Below, piece by piece: positions 44,105 through 53,035 of a DNA stretch of 64,000 nucleotides. The stretch is from assembly GCF_001425625.1 (NCBI RefSeq), contig NZ_LMCP01000044.1, positions 124,001 to 188,000 of the forward strand, read 5' to 3'. Each line of letters opens with the position of its first letter. The stretch's first letter is position 1. The DNA comes from Mesorhizobium sp. Root102 (lineage in GTDB: Bacteria; Pseudomonadota; Alphaproteobacteria; Rhizobiales; Rhizobiaceae). The position numbers were made by a program, and so were the translations under genes. The notes beneath the pieces are model-generated. The model had not been told where the DNA came from and ran no database searches. It saw nothing but the letters and a program-made list of their open reading frames with translations.

Positions 44105-45066
44105 CACGGCAGCCACTCGAGCCAGCGCTGCCTGATGCTGCCCAGAATGCCCTTGGGGAAAAACAGCACCAGAAGGATCAGCGCGATGCCGACAATCAGC
44201 AGATAGGCGGAGGTGTAGCCGCTGGTGACGTCGATGACATAGTACATGAACAGCGTGCCGATCAGCGGCCCAAGCGTTGTGGCGGCACCCCCGAGCAGCA
44301 CCCACAGCAGCGGCAGGATCGAATACTGTACCGAAGCGAAGCTCGATCCGACATAGCCGAACAGCAGCGCATAGGCAGCGCCCGAAGCAGCGCAGATGGT
44401 GCCGGAGATCACGACGGCGGCGAGTTTGTTGGAGAAGGTGTCGTAGCCGAGCATTTTCGTCCGCTCCTCGTTCTCGCGGATGGCGACCAGCACGCGGCCA
44501 TATCTGGAGCGCACGATAGCCAGCGTGACGAGCAACACGATCGAAAATAGCCCCAGCGCTGTCATGTAGCGCACGGTCGGATTGGTGAGCTCAAGCGACG
44601 TCGCGCCGAGGCTGAGCACCCGCGCCGGCTGCGGCACGACCATGCCCTGGTCGCCGCCGGTCCATGTCGCGAAATAGAGGATGAGGAGGTAGAATACCTG
44701 GGCGAACATCATGGTGACAATCATGAAAGCGACGCCCGTGGTGCGCAGCGCCAGCAGGCCGATCACCATCGCCAGCACAGCGCCGCAGGCAATTCCGCCG
44801 AGGAAGGCCAGCGGCACGCTCCAGTCGAACTGGATGATGGCAAGGCCGGCGCCGTAGAGTCCGGCGGCAAAGAACATCGCATGGCCGAGGCTGAGCAGGC
44901 CGACATAGCCGAACAGCATGTTGTAGCCCATGGCGAACACCGCCAGCACCATGATGCGGGCGAGCAGGCCATGATAATACTCCGGCAGCAGTAAGCTCAG
45001 CACGAAGAGCAGGGCGATGACGCCGAGATGCAGTGCATAGGCCTTTGCCGGCGAAGCTTCGCTCAT
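44104..45066 (-). CDS. livM: LIV-type ABC transporter permease LivM
   Basis: The 320-aa permease has about 8-10 membrane helices and the LivM blocks MVLAVFAMGYNMLFGYVGLL, GHAMFFAAGLYGAGLAI and RENEERTKMLGYDTFSNKL, the cytosolic loop that contacts the ATPases. It overlaps livH by 4 bases. Substrate could be leucine/isoleucine/valine, urea or an amide. Confidence 0.93.
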   Translation of the reverse strand: MSEASPAKAYALHLGVIALLFVLSLLLPEYYHGLLARIMVLAVFAMGYNMLFGYVGLLSLGHAMFFAAGLYGAGLAIIQFDWSVPLAFLGGIACGAVLAMVIGLLALRTTGVAFMIVTMMFAQVFYLLILYFATWTGGDQGMVVPQPARVLSLGATSLELTNPTVRYMTALGLFSIVLLVTLAIVRSRYGRVLVAIRENEERTKMLGYDTFSNKLAAVVISGTICAASGAAYALLFGYVGSSFASVQYSILPLLWVLLGGAATTLGPLIGTLFMYYVIDVTSGYTSAYLLIVGIALILLVLFFPKGILGSIRQRWLEWLP

Positions 45067-45944
45067 CGCGATGCCGTCCCGAACAGGCCTTGCGGCCGAA
45101 ACACCAGCACCATGGCGACGAGCAGCGTGGCGATGATCTTGGCCAAAGTCGGCGAGAAGAACATCGAGATGATGCCATCGGAGAGGCCGATCAGCACGGC
45201 GGCGACGACCGTGCCGCGCAGCGAGCCGAGGCCGCCGATGATGACGACGATGAAGGAGAGCAGCAGCGGATCCTGCCCCATCAAATAATGCGCCTGGCTG
45301 ATCGGCACGATCAGCACCGCGGCAATGGCCGCCAGCATGGCGCCAAGCGCGAAGACGCCGCCATAGACTCGGCCGACGGGGATGCCGAAGGCTTGTGCCG
45401 TCTCGCTGTCATACTGCGTGGCACGCATGGTGAGGCCGATCCTGGTGCGCGTCAGCACCAGCCATGTCGCAAGCAGCAGCAGCGCCGAAGCGGCGATAAC
45501 AGACAATTTGTAGCCGGAGTAACCGAACCACGGCAAAAGGATGCGGTAGCTGAACGGCGGCTCGACGGGCCGTGCCTCCGGACCGTAAAAGGTCAGCGCC
45601 AGCTGCTGGATGATGTAGAGCATGCCGATGGTGGCGACGATGGTGGCTTCCGGATTGTAGTTGAGCCGGCGCAGCACCAGCCTTTCGGCGACCAGCGCAA
45701 TGGCGCCGACGATCAGCGGCGCAATCACCAGCGCCGCCAGGAAGCCGAGCGCCGGATCGCCGCCGATGGCTGTTGTGATCGCCCAGGCGAGCACGGCGCC
45801 CAGCATGAAGAACTCGCCATGAGCGACATTGACCACCCGCATGACGCCGAACACCAGCGACAGCCCAAGCGCCGTCAGCGCCAGCACCGCCGAGGTGACG
45901 AGGCCTTCGAGGGCAGCGAGGAGGAGGTGGGGTCCGAAGTGCAT
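45063..45944 (-). CDS. livH: LIV-type ABC transporter permease LivH
   Basis: The 293-aa permease has the LivH blocks LVTSAVLALTALGLSLVFGV, NVAHGEFFMLGAVLAW and TMRATQYDSETAQAFGIPVG, the ATPase contact loop. It follows the binding-protein gene, separated by a 150-base inverted repeat that could reduce transcription of the membrane components relative to the binding protein. Confidence 0.93.
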   Translation of the reverse strand: MHFGPHLLLAALEGLVTSAVLALTALGLSLVFGVMRVVNVAHGEFFMLGAVLAWAITTAIGGDPALGFLAALVIAPLIVGAIALVAERLVLRRLNYNPEATIVATIGMLYIIQQLALTFYGPEARPVEPPFSYRILLPWFGYSGYKLSVIAASALLLLATWLVLTRTRIGLTMRATQYDSETAQAFGIPVGRVYGGVFALGAMLAAIAAVLIVPISQAHYLMGQDPLLLSFIVVIIGGLGSLRGTVVAAVLIGLSDGIISMFFSPTLAKIIATLLVAMVLVFRPQGLFGTASR

Positions 45945-45951
45945 TCAGGGC

Positions 45952-46104
45952 GCCCTTACCCTCCCCCTCGTGGGGAGGGTGACCGCGAAGCGGTCGGGTG
46001 GGGGGTGGGGCATGGGCCGTCGCGACCCCCACCCCGTCTCATAGGCTTCGCAAAAATGCGAAGCCTATTCGCCGACCCTCCCCACAAGGGGGAGGGTAAG
46101 GCGC
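45952..46104. repeat. Long inverted repeat (RIME-like) between SBP and livH
   Basis: The 153-base element starts GCGCCCTTACCCTCCCCCTC and ends with the near reverse complement AGGGGGAGGGTAAGGCGC. Each arm has its own CCCTCCCC/GGGGAGGG hairpin, and a perfect 12-bp hairpin ATAGGCTTCGCA-AAAA-TGCGAAGCCTAT sits at 46041-46068. Elements of this type are widespread in Rhizobium, Sinorhizobium and Mesorhizobium. In this operon it lies between the first and second genes. Confidence 0.75.
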
Positions 46105-46105
46105 C

Positions 46106-47410
46106 TCACAGCGCTTGCGTCGTATAATCTCCTTCGGCCTCGTAAAGCCCGTCCTCGATCTTGGTCTTGTGCACGACCTTCAGCTTGCCGCCTTCGACCT
46201 TGGAGATGTTCTGGATGCCAAAACACTGGTGGATCTTGCCGTTGAAGGTTTTCGGTCCCTGCGGATGCTCCGGACCTTCGGCGAATTCGGTCAGCGCCTC
46301 GGTCGCCTCGACCAGCTTGGCGCGGTCTTCCGGTCCCTTGTAGCCGGCATCCTCCATCGCCTTCTTGACGACATAGAGCGTCTCCCAGCAGCCGAACATG
46401 TGGGCGGCGGTGGAGACGTCCTTGGGGTCGCCGACGGCGGCGCCATTGTCGTCGATGCCGACGGCGGCGCGATAGGCTTTCTGCGCCTCGGAATCATTGG
46501 CCTGCGCATAACGCGGCGAGCCTTCCCAGAAATGGCTGCCGTCGAGGAATTCGAGGCCGGGGCTGTTGATGTCGGTGGCCTCGAGCGAATCGATGAAGCC
46601 GAACAGTTGCGGCCGGTTGGAGCCGTAGAACTCGCCGAGCTCCTTGACGAAGGTCAGCACGGCCGGGCCGACCATGACGTGGTAGATCACCTCGGTCTCG
46701 GCCGGGATCTGCGGGAAATACTTGGTGAAGGACGATTCCGTCGGCGGGATGGCGATCTGCGCGATGACCTCGGCGCCTTGCGCCTTCAATGCCGGCGGCA
46801 GGTAGTCGCGATGGTCGTAGCCGAAGGCGAAATCCGGGAAAATCTGCGTCACCTTCTTGCCGGCATTGGCCGCGATCCAAGGCGCCATCGACTGGATCTG
46901 GCTCTTCACGTCGGTGATGCCGGGCTGGAAGACATAACGGTTCAGTTTGGTCGAGGCGACGTGGTGGCCTTCGCTGACGACGAAATAGGGCATCTTGTTT
47001 TCGCCGGCGGCGGGCGCCGAGCCGATGACGACATGCGAGAACAGCGTGCCGAAGACAATGTCGGTCTTGTGCTGGGTGGCGAACTTGCCGACCACCTCGG
47101 CGCCGCGGCCGGGATCGGTGCCGTCATCCTCGATGATCACCTCGACCTGGCGGCCATTGATGCCGCCGGCGGCGTTGATCGCCTTGACCGCGGCAGCGGT
47201 GGTCTTCTCGTACCAGCGGCCATAGGCGGCGCCGATGCCGGTGCGGTGCGACTGGAAGCCGATCTTGATCGGCGCCGAACTCTGCGCCTGGGAATAGCGG
47301 ACGAAGCCGGGGGCAACGGCGAGCCCGGCGCCCGCGGCCAGACCCTTCAGCGCCGTGCGGCGGGTGAGGGTAGTCTTGGAGAGGTCAAAAAATCCGTTCT
47401 TGTCAGCCAT
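46106..47410 (-). CDS. LIV-type ABC transporter substrate-binding protein
   Basis: The 434-aa protein has a twin-arginine-type signal (LTRRTALKGLAAGAGLAV) and the type I periplasmic-binding fold of LivJ/amide-binding proteins: IKIGFQSHRTGIGAAYGRWY, INAAGGINGRQVEVIIEDDG and the C-terminal KVVHKTKIEDGLYEAEGD. Its length suits the amide/urea-binding or branched-chain amino acid group. ATG 47410 (MADKNGFF) follows GGGGAACGAAC; the frame extends 29 codons upstream. It is the first gene of the operon. Confidence 0.91.
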   Translation of the reverse strand: MADKNGFFDLSKTTLTRRTALKGLAAGAGLAVAPGFVRYSQAQSSAPIKIGFQSHRTGIGAAYGRWYEKTTAAAVKAINAAGGINGRQVEVIIEDDGTDPGRGAEVVGKFATQHKTDIVFGTLFSHVVIGSAPAAGENKMPYFVVSEGHHVASTKLNRYVFQPGITDVKSQIQSMAPWIAANAGKKVTQIFPDFAFGYDHRDYLPPALKAQGAEVIAQIAIPPTESSFTKYFPQIPAETEVIYHVMVGPAVLTFVKELGEFYGSNRPQLFGFIDSLEATDINSPGLEFLDGSHFWEGSPRYAQANDSEAQKAYRAAVGIDDNGAAVGDPKDVSTAAHMFGCWETLYVVKKAMEDAGYKGPEDRAKLVEATEALTEFAEGPEHPQGPKTFNGKIHQCFGIQNISKVEGGKLKVVHKTKIEDGLYEAEGDYTTQAL

Positions 47411-47562
47411 GTTCGTTCCCCTGTTTTCAGTCTTGACCAACGATAAGGCGGCTTCGGCATCCTCGCTCAGAGGGATGCAAAAATTGCATGTGTACAAACT
47501 AAATCACCAAAGCCTTGGTATGGCAAGCGAGCTTCCCCGACGATATCGCGGCCGCCGTTTTC

Positions 47563-49002
47563 TCATCCGGCGGTCGGCGTGGCAAGCAACCAGAGGCCGA
47601 AGACGGTGTAGGCGATCATCAGCAGGGTAAGCGGGAACTGGCTGAGTGCCGCGCGGGAGGGCTGCGGGTGCGGGCGCCAGGCGAAGCCGTGGGCGACGAG
47701 GACTGCGAGCACATGGCCAAGGATGATGGCGCCAGCCTGGACATTCCACAGCCACCACGCCGAGTCCGCCCCGGCAACGATGCCGGCCTCGATCTGCATG
47801 TCGGCGGTGCCGAACAGGTTCCAGCCCAGCGCGAACGGATCGGAAAGTGCTGCAAGCGCATACTGGCCGTCGATGAGCAGCGCCGTCAGATAATGCGCGA
47901 CATGATAGGCGAGCGCGATCGGTACGATCGACCACACCAGCAGGCCTGCGGCCTGGCCGAGGGTGTGATCGCTCCTTGCGAGACACTGGCCGAGCCAGAC
48001 GGCAAGCAGGAACACCGCCGCCAGCAGCACGAATGTCAGCACGAGCCCGAAAGTGCCGCTGCCGACCACCGCGGTGCGACCGGGAAATTCGAGCGGATTG
48101 ATGCCGAACAGGCCGAGCCAGAAGAAGGTTTTCGACAGACCGTCGAACGAGACCGACGAGAGGGCCAGCAGCAGGAAGGCGATGCCGCTGGTCGGCAGCG
48201 GCTCTGCGGCGAACAGTTTGGCGCCCGGCCAGCACAGGCCAAGCCGGCCGTCTTCGTTGCGCTCGACGATGGCGAAACGCGCCACCATTGAGAAGAAGAC
48301 CGTCAGGAATTCGCCGCTACGGCTCCAGGCGCGATAGCCGAACGCCAGCATGGCAAGAAAGCTGAACAGCCAGTAGAGGCCGGCGGCCAAGGCCAGTCGC
48401 GCCGGATCGTCGGGCGCCGGATCGATGAGTTCGAACCAGGCAAAGGCGAAGAACAAGATGACAGCCGGCCAGCAACCGAGCCATTGGGGGAGATGCCATC
48501 TTCCTTCATTGTTTCCGCCCCACAGGCGCAAGACGAGACGCCACGGGCCAATCCAGGGGTTCAGCCATGACCAGAGATCGCCGAAGACACCTTGCAGCAG
48601 CGTGACGCCGGCCCATAGCAGGGTCCAGATCACCAAAGGCAGTGGGTTGGAAAGTGGGTCGCGGCTGCCGAACAAGCCGGCGATGATGAGGATTGCAAAG
48701 CCGGCAAAGGATATCAGGCTGAGGATGGTGCGGAATACGTCGCCAAAAGCGAAGAGCGGCAGGCGCCGGCGCCAGAAACGATCGAGAGACTCCGCCGGCA
48801 GCAGCGCCAGGACGAGGAAGCTGACGGCAACGGCAAAGGCGCCGCCGACCAGATAGTAGCCGGTCGGCAGGAGCAGGACGTGGCCGCGATCGGAGGCGTG
48901 GGCGAGGGCGGGAGTGGGCAATATGAGCGATGCGGCCGTAAGCAACAAAGCTAACGATAGATGACGGCACTCTACGGCGCCCCCCTCTGTCCTGCCAGAC
49001 AT
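47563..49002 (-). CDS. Polytopic membrane protein with about 11 helices
   Basis: The 479-aa protein (from ATG 49002) starts with a signal-like segment (LSLALLLTAASLILPTPALA), then HASDRGHVLLLPTGYYLVGG, followed by about ten helices. GVFGDLWSWLNPWIGPWR and AYHVAHYLTALLIDGQY, SDPFALGWNLFGTA are striking polar/aromatic motifs. Related proteins in other bacteria are often labelled fenitrothion hydrolase on weak grounds; I would not assign that activity. The only ATG at the 5' end lies inside the flanking inverted repeat, and a TTG closer to the hydrophobic segment is an alternative, so the start is uncertain. Confidence 0.65.
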   Translation of the reverse strand: MSGRTEGGAVECRHLSLALLLTAASLILPTPALAHASDRGHVLLLPTGYYLVGGAFAVAVSFLVLALLPAESLDRFWRRRLPLFAFGDVFRTILSLISFAGFAILIIAGLFGSRDPLSNPLPLVIWTLLWAGVTLLQGVFGDLWSWLNPWIGPWRLVLRLWGGNNEGRWHLPQWLGCWPAVILFFAFAWFELIDPAPDDPARLALAAGLYWLFSFLAMLAFGYRAWSRSGEFLTVFFSMVARFAIVERNEDGRLGLCWPGAKLFAAEPLPTSGIAFLLLALSSVSFDGLSKTFFWLGLFGINPLEFPGRTAVVGSGTFGLVLTFVLLAAVFLLAVWLGQCLARSDHTLGQAAGLLVWSIVPIALAYHVAHYLTALLIDGQYALAALSDPFALGWNLFGTADMQIEAGIVAGADSAWWLWNVQAGAIILGHVLAVLVAHGFAWRPHPQPSRAALSQFPLTLLMIAYTVFGLWLLATPTAG

Positions 49003-49137
49003 CTCCCCCACAGGAGGGGAGATTGGCAGTTCGCCAGATCGGCGCTTTTCTTGCAATGTCGAAAATTGGCGAAAGCGGAGATGACATCCAATCTCCCCCC
49101 AAGTGGGGGAGATTGCCGGCAGGATAGAGGGGGGCGC
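48977..49137. repeat. Long inverted repeat between membrane protein and pncB
   Basis: The 161-base element has outer arms GCGCCCCCCTCTGTCCTGCC (48977-48996) and GGCAGGATAGAGGGGGGCGC (49118-49137), which are reverse complements apart from one mismatch. Inner CATCTCCCCC and GGGGGAGATTG stretches add smaller hairpins. It belongs to a rhizobial palindromic repeat type and overlaps the probable 5' end of the membrane protein gene. Confidence 0.75.
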
Positions 49138-49188
49138 GAAGGAACTCATCCTATCCAAGATTGCCATCTTGGCTGGCGTGGCCACCCC

Positions 49189-50493
49189 TCACACCTTGAC
49201 CAGTTGCTCCACGCGATCCTTCTCCCCGAAAATCCTGATATACCGCTCGATCTCGTTCTCGTCGCCGGTTGCCTTGGCGGGATTGTCGGAAAGCTTGACC
49301 GCCGGCCTTCCATTGGCCTCGGTGACCTTGCAGACCAGCGATATGGCGTCGAGGCTGTTGGTTTCCGTCGGCGCGCAGCCTTCGAAATCATTGGTCAGAT
49401 TGGTGCCCCAGCCGAACGACATGCGCACCTTGCCCTTGAAGTGGCGGTAGGTTTCCTCGATCGTTTCGACCTCGAGCCCGTCCGAGAAGATCAGCAATTT
49501 CTGCTTGGGATCCTTGCCCTTGTCGCGCCACCACGACAGGATTTTTTCGCCGCCTTCGATCGGCGGCGCGCTGTCGGGACGAAAGCCCGTCCAGTCGGCC
49601 ACCCAGTCCGGCGCGTCGCGCAGGAACGAGGCGGTGCCGAAGGCGTCGGGCAGCACGATAAGCAGATTGCCGCCATAGTAGCGCTGCCAGTCCTGCAGCA
49701 CCTTGTAGGGCGACTGTTTCAGCTCTTTTTCCGAATTGGCGAGGGCGGCGAACACCATCGGCAGTTCATGCGCGTTGGTGCCGAGCGCTTCGAGGTCGTT
49801 GTCCATGGCCAGAAGCACGTTGGAGGTGCCGGTGAACGCCTCGCCGATGCCTTCCTTCAACGCCTCGACGCACCAGCGCTGCCACAGGAAGGAATGGCGC
49901 CGGCGCGTGCCGAAGTCCGAGATGCGGATGCCGGGCAATGCCTTCAGCCGCTCGGTCTTGGCCCACATCTTGGCCTTGGCGCGGGCATAGAGCACATCGA
50001 GCGCGAAGGGGCCGAAGGCTCGCATGGCCGCGCGGGAGCGCAGCTCATTGATGATCGCCAGCGCCGGGATCTCCCACAGCGTGGTGTACATCCACGGCCC
50101 GCTGAAGGTCAGCTCGTACTGGCCGTCGCGCTTCGACAGCTCGTATTCGGGCAGCCTGAAATTCTCCAGCCAGGCGAGGAACTCCGGCTCGAAGATCTGC
50201 TTGCGGCCGTAGAAATTGTTACCGCCGAGCCAGATCATCTCCTTCTTGGAGAAGCGCAGGGTACGAGCATGGTCGAGCTGCTCGCGCAGTTCGCCCTCAT
50301 CGATCTCGTTGGCAAGGCGCACCGAAGTTGTACGGTTGATGAGCGAGAAGGTGGTGTCGACCTTGGGATACATGCCCCAGATCATCTGCAGCATCAAAAG
50401 CTTGTAGAAATCCGTATCGAGCAGGCTGCGCACGATCGGATCGAGCTTCCAGGTGTGGTTGTAGACCCGCCGCGCAATATCGGTCTTAGCCAT
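49189..50493 (-). CDS. pncB: Nicotinate phosphoribosyltransferase
   Basis: PncB joins nicotinate to PRPP with ATP hydrolysis, giving nicotinate mononucleotide for NAD synthesis. The 434-aa protein has the family length; the conserved [15 protein letters not shown] carries the His that is phosphorylated, and [14 protein letters not shown] is the phosphate-binding loop. It uses the nicotinate that PncA (40592-41206) makes. ATG 50493 ([12 protein letters not shown]) is the standard N-terminus. Confidence 0.96.
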   Translation of the reverse strand: MAKTDIARRVYNHTWKLDPIVRSLLDTDFYKLLMLQMIWGMYPKVDTTFSLINRTTSVRLANEIDEGELREQLDHARTLRFSKKEMIWLGGNNFYGRKQIFEPEFLAWLENFRLPEYELSKRDGQYELTFSGPWMYTTLWEIPALAIINELRSRAAMRAFGPFALDVLYARAKAKMWAKTERLKALPGIRISDFGTRRRHSFLWQRWCVEALKEGIGEAFTGTSNVLLAMDNDLEALGTNAHELPMVFAALANSEKELKQSPYKVLQDWQRYYGGNLLIVLPDAFGTASFLRDAPDWVADWTGFRPDSAPPIEGGEKILSWWRDKGKDPKQKLLIFSDGLEVETIEETYRHFKGKVRMSFGWGTNLTNDFEGCAPTETNSLDAISLVCKVTEANGRPAVKLSDNPAKATGDENEIERYIRIFGEKDRVEQLVKV

Positions 50494-50653
50494 GTTTCAA
50501 CACCGCCTTCGCTGCCTACGATCCACAACCGCGACAGGCCTCATAGCATCGAATTGGCCAAAGCGCTGCCCGGTTTGAGGCTGGCCCGACAAAAAGAAAA
50601 CCGTGCATGGGGCCGAAAGACCACTGACGGTCGCCGCGAGCCGCAGGCTGGTG

Positions 50654-51628
50654 TCAGCTCCCGGTTTTGGCGCCGATGACCCTGAGCGCCGGACGCTTGC
50701 GGCGGCTGACGATGCGGCCCGCCACCGGGGCGTCGGCGCGGCCGTCGTCCTGAGCCTTCTCGGCAAACAGCCAGTCGACGAACACCTGCACGATCGGCGT
50801 CGCTCTCATCTCGTTGCGGCAGACGACATAGAAATCGTCGACCGCCGGCACCGACAGGCTGAACGGCGCGACCAGCATGCCCCTGGCCAGCAGCGCGCTT
50901 GCCGTCACCGAGTCGCCCAGCGCCACGCCATGGCCGTGCACCGCGGCCTCGGTCGCCATGCGCGCATCGCCAAGGTGATGGCGGCGGCCCCGCTCAAGGT
51001 CCAGCGCATCGGCGGCCGCCAGCCAGGTGTGCCATTCGCGGCCGTCGTCGCCATGCAGGAAGACATGGTCGGCAAGGTCCCTGACGCTGCGGATCGGGCG
51101 GTTGTTGATCAATGTCGGGCTGACCACGGGAAACAGTTCGAGGCCAGACCATTTGCGCATCCAGCAATCGGCCCAGCTGCCGTCGCCATAATGCACGCAG
51201 ACGTCGATATGCGGCGCCCGCAGATCCTTGGGATCGTTGGAGGGGACAAGCGTCAGCCTGATATCCGGATATTGCGCCATGAAACTGCCGAGCCGTGGTG
51301 TCATCCACAGCAACAGTAGTGCCGGCACGCAGGAGACTGAAAGTGTGCCGCTGCTCGCCGGCCTTGTCATGCGCTGTGTGGCGGCGGCGATGCCGTCGAA
51401 GGCGGTCGATACCGCCGGCAGCAGCTCGGCGCCGTGCGGTGTCAGTTTGACCCGCTGGCCGACCCGCTCGAACAGCTTGACGCCGAGCGACTGCTCGAGC
51501 GCCTTGATCTGGTGGCTGATGGCGCCGTGCGTGACATTCAGTTCGCTCGCCGCCTTGGTCAGCGAGCCATGGCGGGCCGTTGCCTCGAAGGCGCGCAGCG
51601 GATTGAGGGGCGGCAGGCGTTTGGCCAT
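50654..51628 (-). CDS. LysR-family regulator (GcvA-like) divergent from ureohydrolase
   Basis: The 324-aa protein has an N-terminal LysR helix-turn-helix (LPPLNPLRAFEATARHGSLT, then VTHGAISHQIKALEQSLG) and the LysR effector domain. The LNPLRAFEA... pattern and HGAISHQIK belong to the GcvA/AmpR-like subgroup. It faces the ureohydrolase gene and probably activates it, as GbuR and GpuR do for guanidinobutyrase and guanidinopropionase in Pseudomonas. A palindrome at 51699-51715 is a candidate site. ATG 51628 is chosen; codon -6 is an alternative. Confidence 0.88.
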   Translation of the reverse strand: MAKRLPPLNPLRAFEATARHGSLTKAASELNVTHGAISHQIKALEQSLGVKLFERVGQRVKLTPHGAELLPAVSTAFDGIAAATQRMTRPASSGTLSVSCVPALLLLWMTPRLGSFMAQYPDIRLTLVPSNDPKDLRAPHIDVCVHYGDGSWADCWMRKWSGLELFPVVSPTLINNRPIRSVRDLADHVFLHGDDGREWHTWLAAADALDLERGRRHHLGDARMATEAAVHGHGVALGDSVTASALLARGMLVAPFSLSVPAVDDFYVVCRNEMRATPIVQVFVDWLFAEKAQDDGRADAPVAGRIVSRRKRPALRVIGAKTGS

Positions 51629-51641
51629 GAGCATCCATTGA

Positions 51642-51688
51642 AGCACGATCCCGAAAAGTGGAGGCCGGTTTTCGGATGAGATCGTGCT
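51642..51688. repeat. 47-bp rhizobial hairpin repeat, copy 2
   Basis: AGCACGATC at the left and GATCGTGCT at the right are perfect inverted arms, with an inner CGAAAA/TTTTCG pair around GTGGAGGCCGG. The length and the position of both pairs are the same as in 10065-10111, so the two are members of one family. It lies 13 bases upstream of the LysR start. Confidence 0.75.
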
Positions 51689-51698
51689 CAGAGTTGAT

Positions 51699-51715
51699 TG
51701 TGAGATTTTCTCACA
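51699..51715. promoter_or_regulatory. Palindrome in the LysR-ureohydrolase intergenic region
   Basis: TGTGAGA-TTT-TCTCACA is a perfect 7+3+7 palindrome between the divergent LysR and ureohydrolase genes, 70 bases from the LysR start. LysR boxes have dyad symmetry with T-N11-A, and this site fits that form. A strong candidate for the LysR recognition site. Confidence 0.6.
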
Positions 51716-51892
51716 GAAAACACCCTAACAATATCAATTGATTTTTCAATGCCGCTGCCAGACACTTTGCCCCGGGAACAGCATCAAGACGTCAGGTCAA
51801 CAGGCAGCCGTTGCAGCCACGGCAGGGTTCGAAACGATCGAGCCAAGCGTCGCCGAAGACCGGACTGCTCCAGTCAAGCAGGGAGAACCGGC

Positions 51893-52954
51893 ATGGGTTA
51901 CGATCGCGGCAAGCTCGATGCGTTGCGTCGCAAATATGGTGAAAGCCATGGTGGCGAAATGTTCGACCCGAAGTTCCGCAAGGTCGCCGACAAGATTTTC
52001 TCCAAGACCGGCACGCGGCTCGCGCCCTATTCCGGCATCCCGACCTTCCTTGCCGCACCCTACCGCGAAATATCGGCCGACAATCCGGATTTCGGCGATT
52101 TGCAGGTGGCGATGATCGGCGTACCGATGGATCTAGGCGTCACCAACCGGCCGGGCTCGCGCTTCGGGCCAAGGGCACTGCGCGCCATCGAGCGCATCGG
52201 TCCCTACAATCACGTGCTGGAATGCGCGCCGACGCATGAACTCAGGGTCGCCGACATCGGTGACACGCCGTTCCGCAGCCGCTACCGGCTGGAGATCAGC
52301 CATGAGGACATCGAGCGCCGCACCAACCAGATCGTCGATGCCGGCGTCATCCCGCTTTCGATCGGCGGCGACCATTCGATCAGCCATCCGATCCTGAAGG
52401 CCGTCGGCAAGAAGGCGCCGGTCGGGCTGATCCACATCGACGCCCATTGCGACACCAGTGGCCTGTTCGACATGACCAAGTTCCACCATGGCGGACCATT
52501 CCGCAACGCGGTGCTCGACGGCGTGCTCGATCCGACGCGTACGATCCAGATCGGCATCCGCGGCTCGGCCGAATATCTGTGGGAATTCACCTACGAGTCC
52601 GGCATGACCGTGGTGCATGCCGAAGAGGTCACCGGCCTCGGCATTCCTGCCATCATCGAGAAGGCGCGCAAGATTGTCGGCGACGGCCCGACCTATGTCT
52701 CTTTCGACATCGACAGCGTCGATCCGGCCTTCGCGCCCGGCACCGGCACGCCGGAAGTCGGCGGGCTGACGACGCGCGAAGTGCTCGAACTGCTGCGTGG
52801 CCTGAAGGGCCTCAACATCGTCGGCGGCGACGTCGTCGAGGTGGCGCCGCAATATGACGCCACCACCAACACGGCGCATGCCGCCGCACAGGTGCTGTTC
52901 GAGATACTGAGCCTGATGGTGTTCAGCCCGGCGATAACAGGCAAGGGAGCCTGA
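51893..52954 (+). CDS. Ureohydrolase (agmatinase/guanidinobutyrase type)
   Basis: The 353-aa protein has all the ureohydrolase metal motifs: GGDHSIS with His161, DAHCDT with Asp183, His185 and Asp187, and SFDIDSVDPAFAPGTGTPE with Asp272 and Asp274. It splits urea from a guanidino compound: agmatine, 4-guanidinobutyrate or 3-guanidinopropionate. At 353 aa it is longer than SpeB (about 306) because of an N-terminal extension. The LysR neighbour and the amino-acid importer downstream favour a catabolic GbuA/GpuA-like role. ATG 51893 has GGGAGAACC upstream. Confidence 0.9.
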   Translation: MGYDRGKLDALRRKYGESHGGEMFDPKFRKVADKIFSKTGTRLAPYSGIPTFLAAPYREISADNPDFGDLQVAMIGVPMDLGVTNRPGSRFGPRALRAIERIGPYNHVLECAPTHELRVADIGDTPFRSRYRLEISHEDIERRTNQIVDAGVIPLSIGGDHSISHPILKAVGKKAPVGLIHIDAHCDTSGLFDMTKFHHGGPFRNAVLDGVLDPTRTIQIGIRGSAEYLWEFTYESGMTVVHAEEVTGLGIPAIIEKARKIVGDGPTYVSFDIDSVDPAFAPGTGTPEVGGLTTREVLELLRGLKGLNIVGGDVVEVAPQYDATTNTAHAAAQVLFEILSLMVFSPAITGKGA

Positions 52955-52971
52955 CGTTCAGAAAGCGAAGG

Positions 52972-52998
52972 CGGCCGCCGCGCTGGAGCCGGCGGCCG
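52972..52998 (+). other. Intercistronic hairpin between ureohydrolase and SBP genes
   Basis: CGGCCGCC (52972-52979) and GGCGGCCG (52991-52998) form a perfect 8-bp stem with an 11-base loop, 17 bases after the ureohydrolase stop. It could be a partial terminator or an mRNA processing/stability element that sets different levels of the enzyme and the binding protein. Confidence 0.45.
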
Positions 52999-53035
52999 TA
53001 TCAAACAAACAATGCTTCCAGACAGGGGAATGACA

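Noticed and set aside
45952-46104. CRISPR array or insertion sequence
   Set aside because: There are no regularly spaced direct repeats and no transposase; the region is one inverted repeat with internal hairpins.
47563-49002. Fenitrothion hydrolase
   Set aside because: The name is passed along in annotations of similar membrane proteins. Nothing in the sequence shows an organophosphate hydrolase active site.
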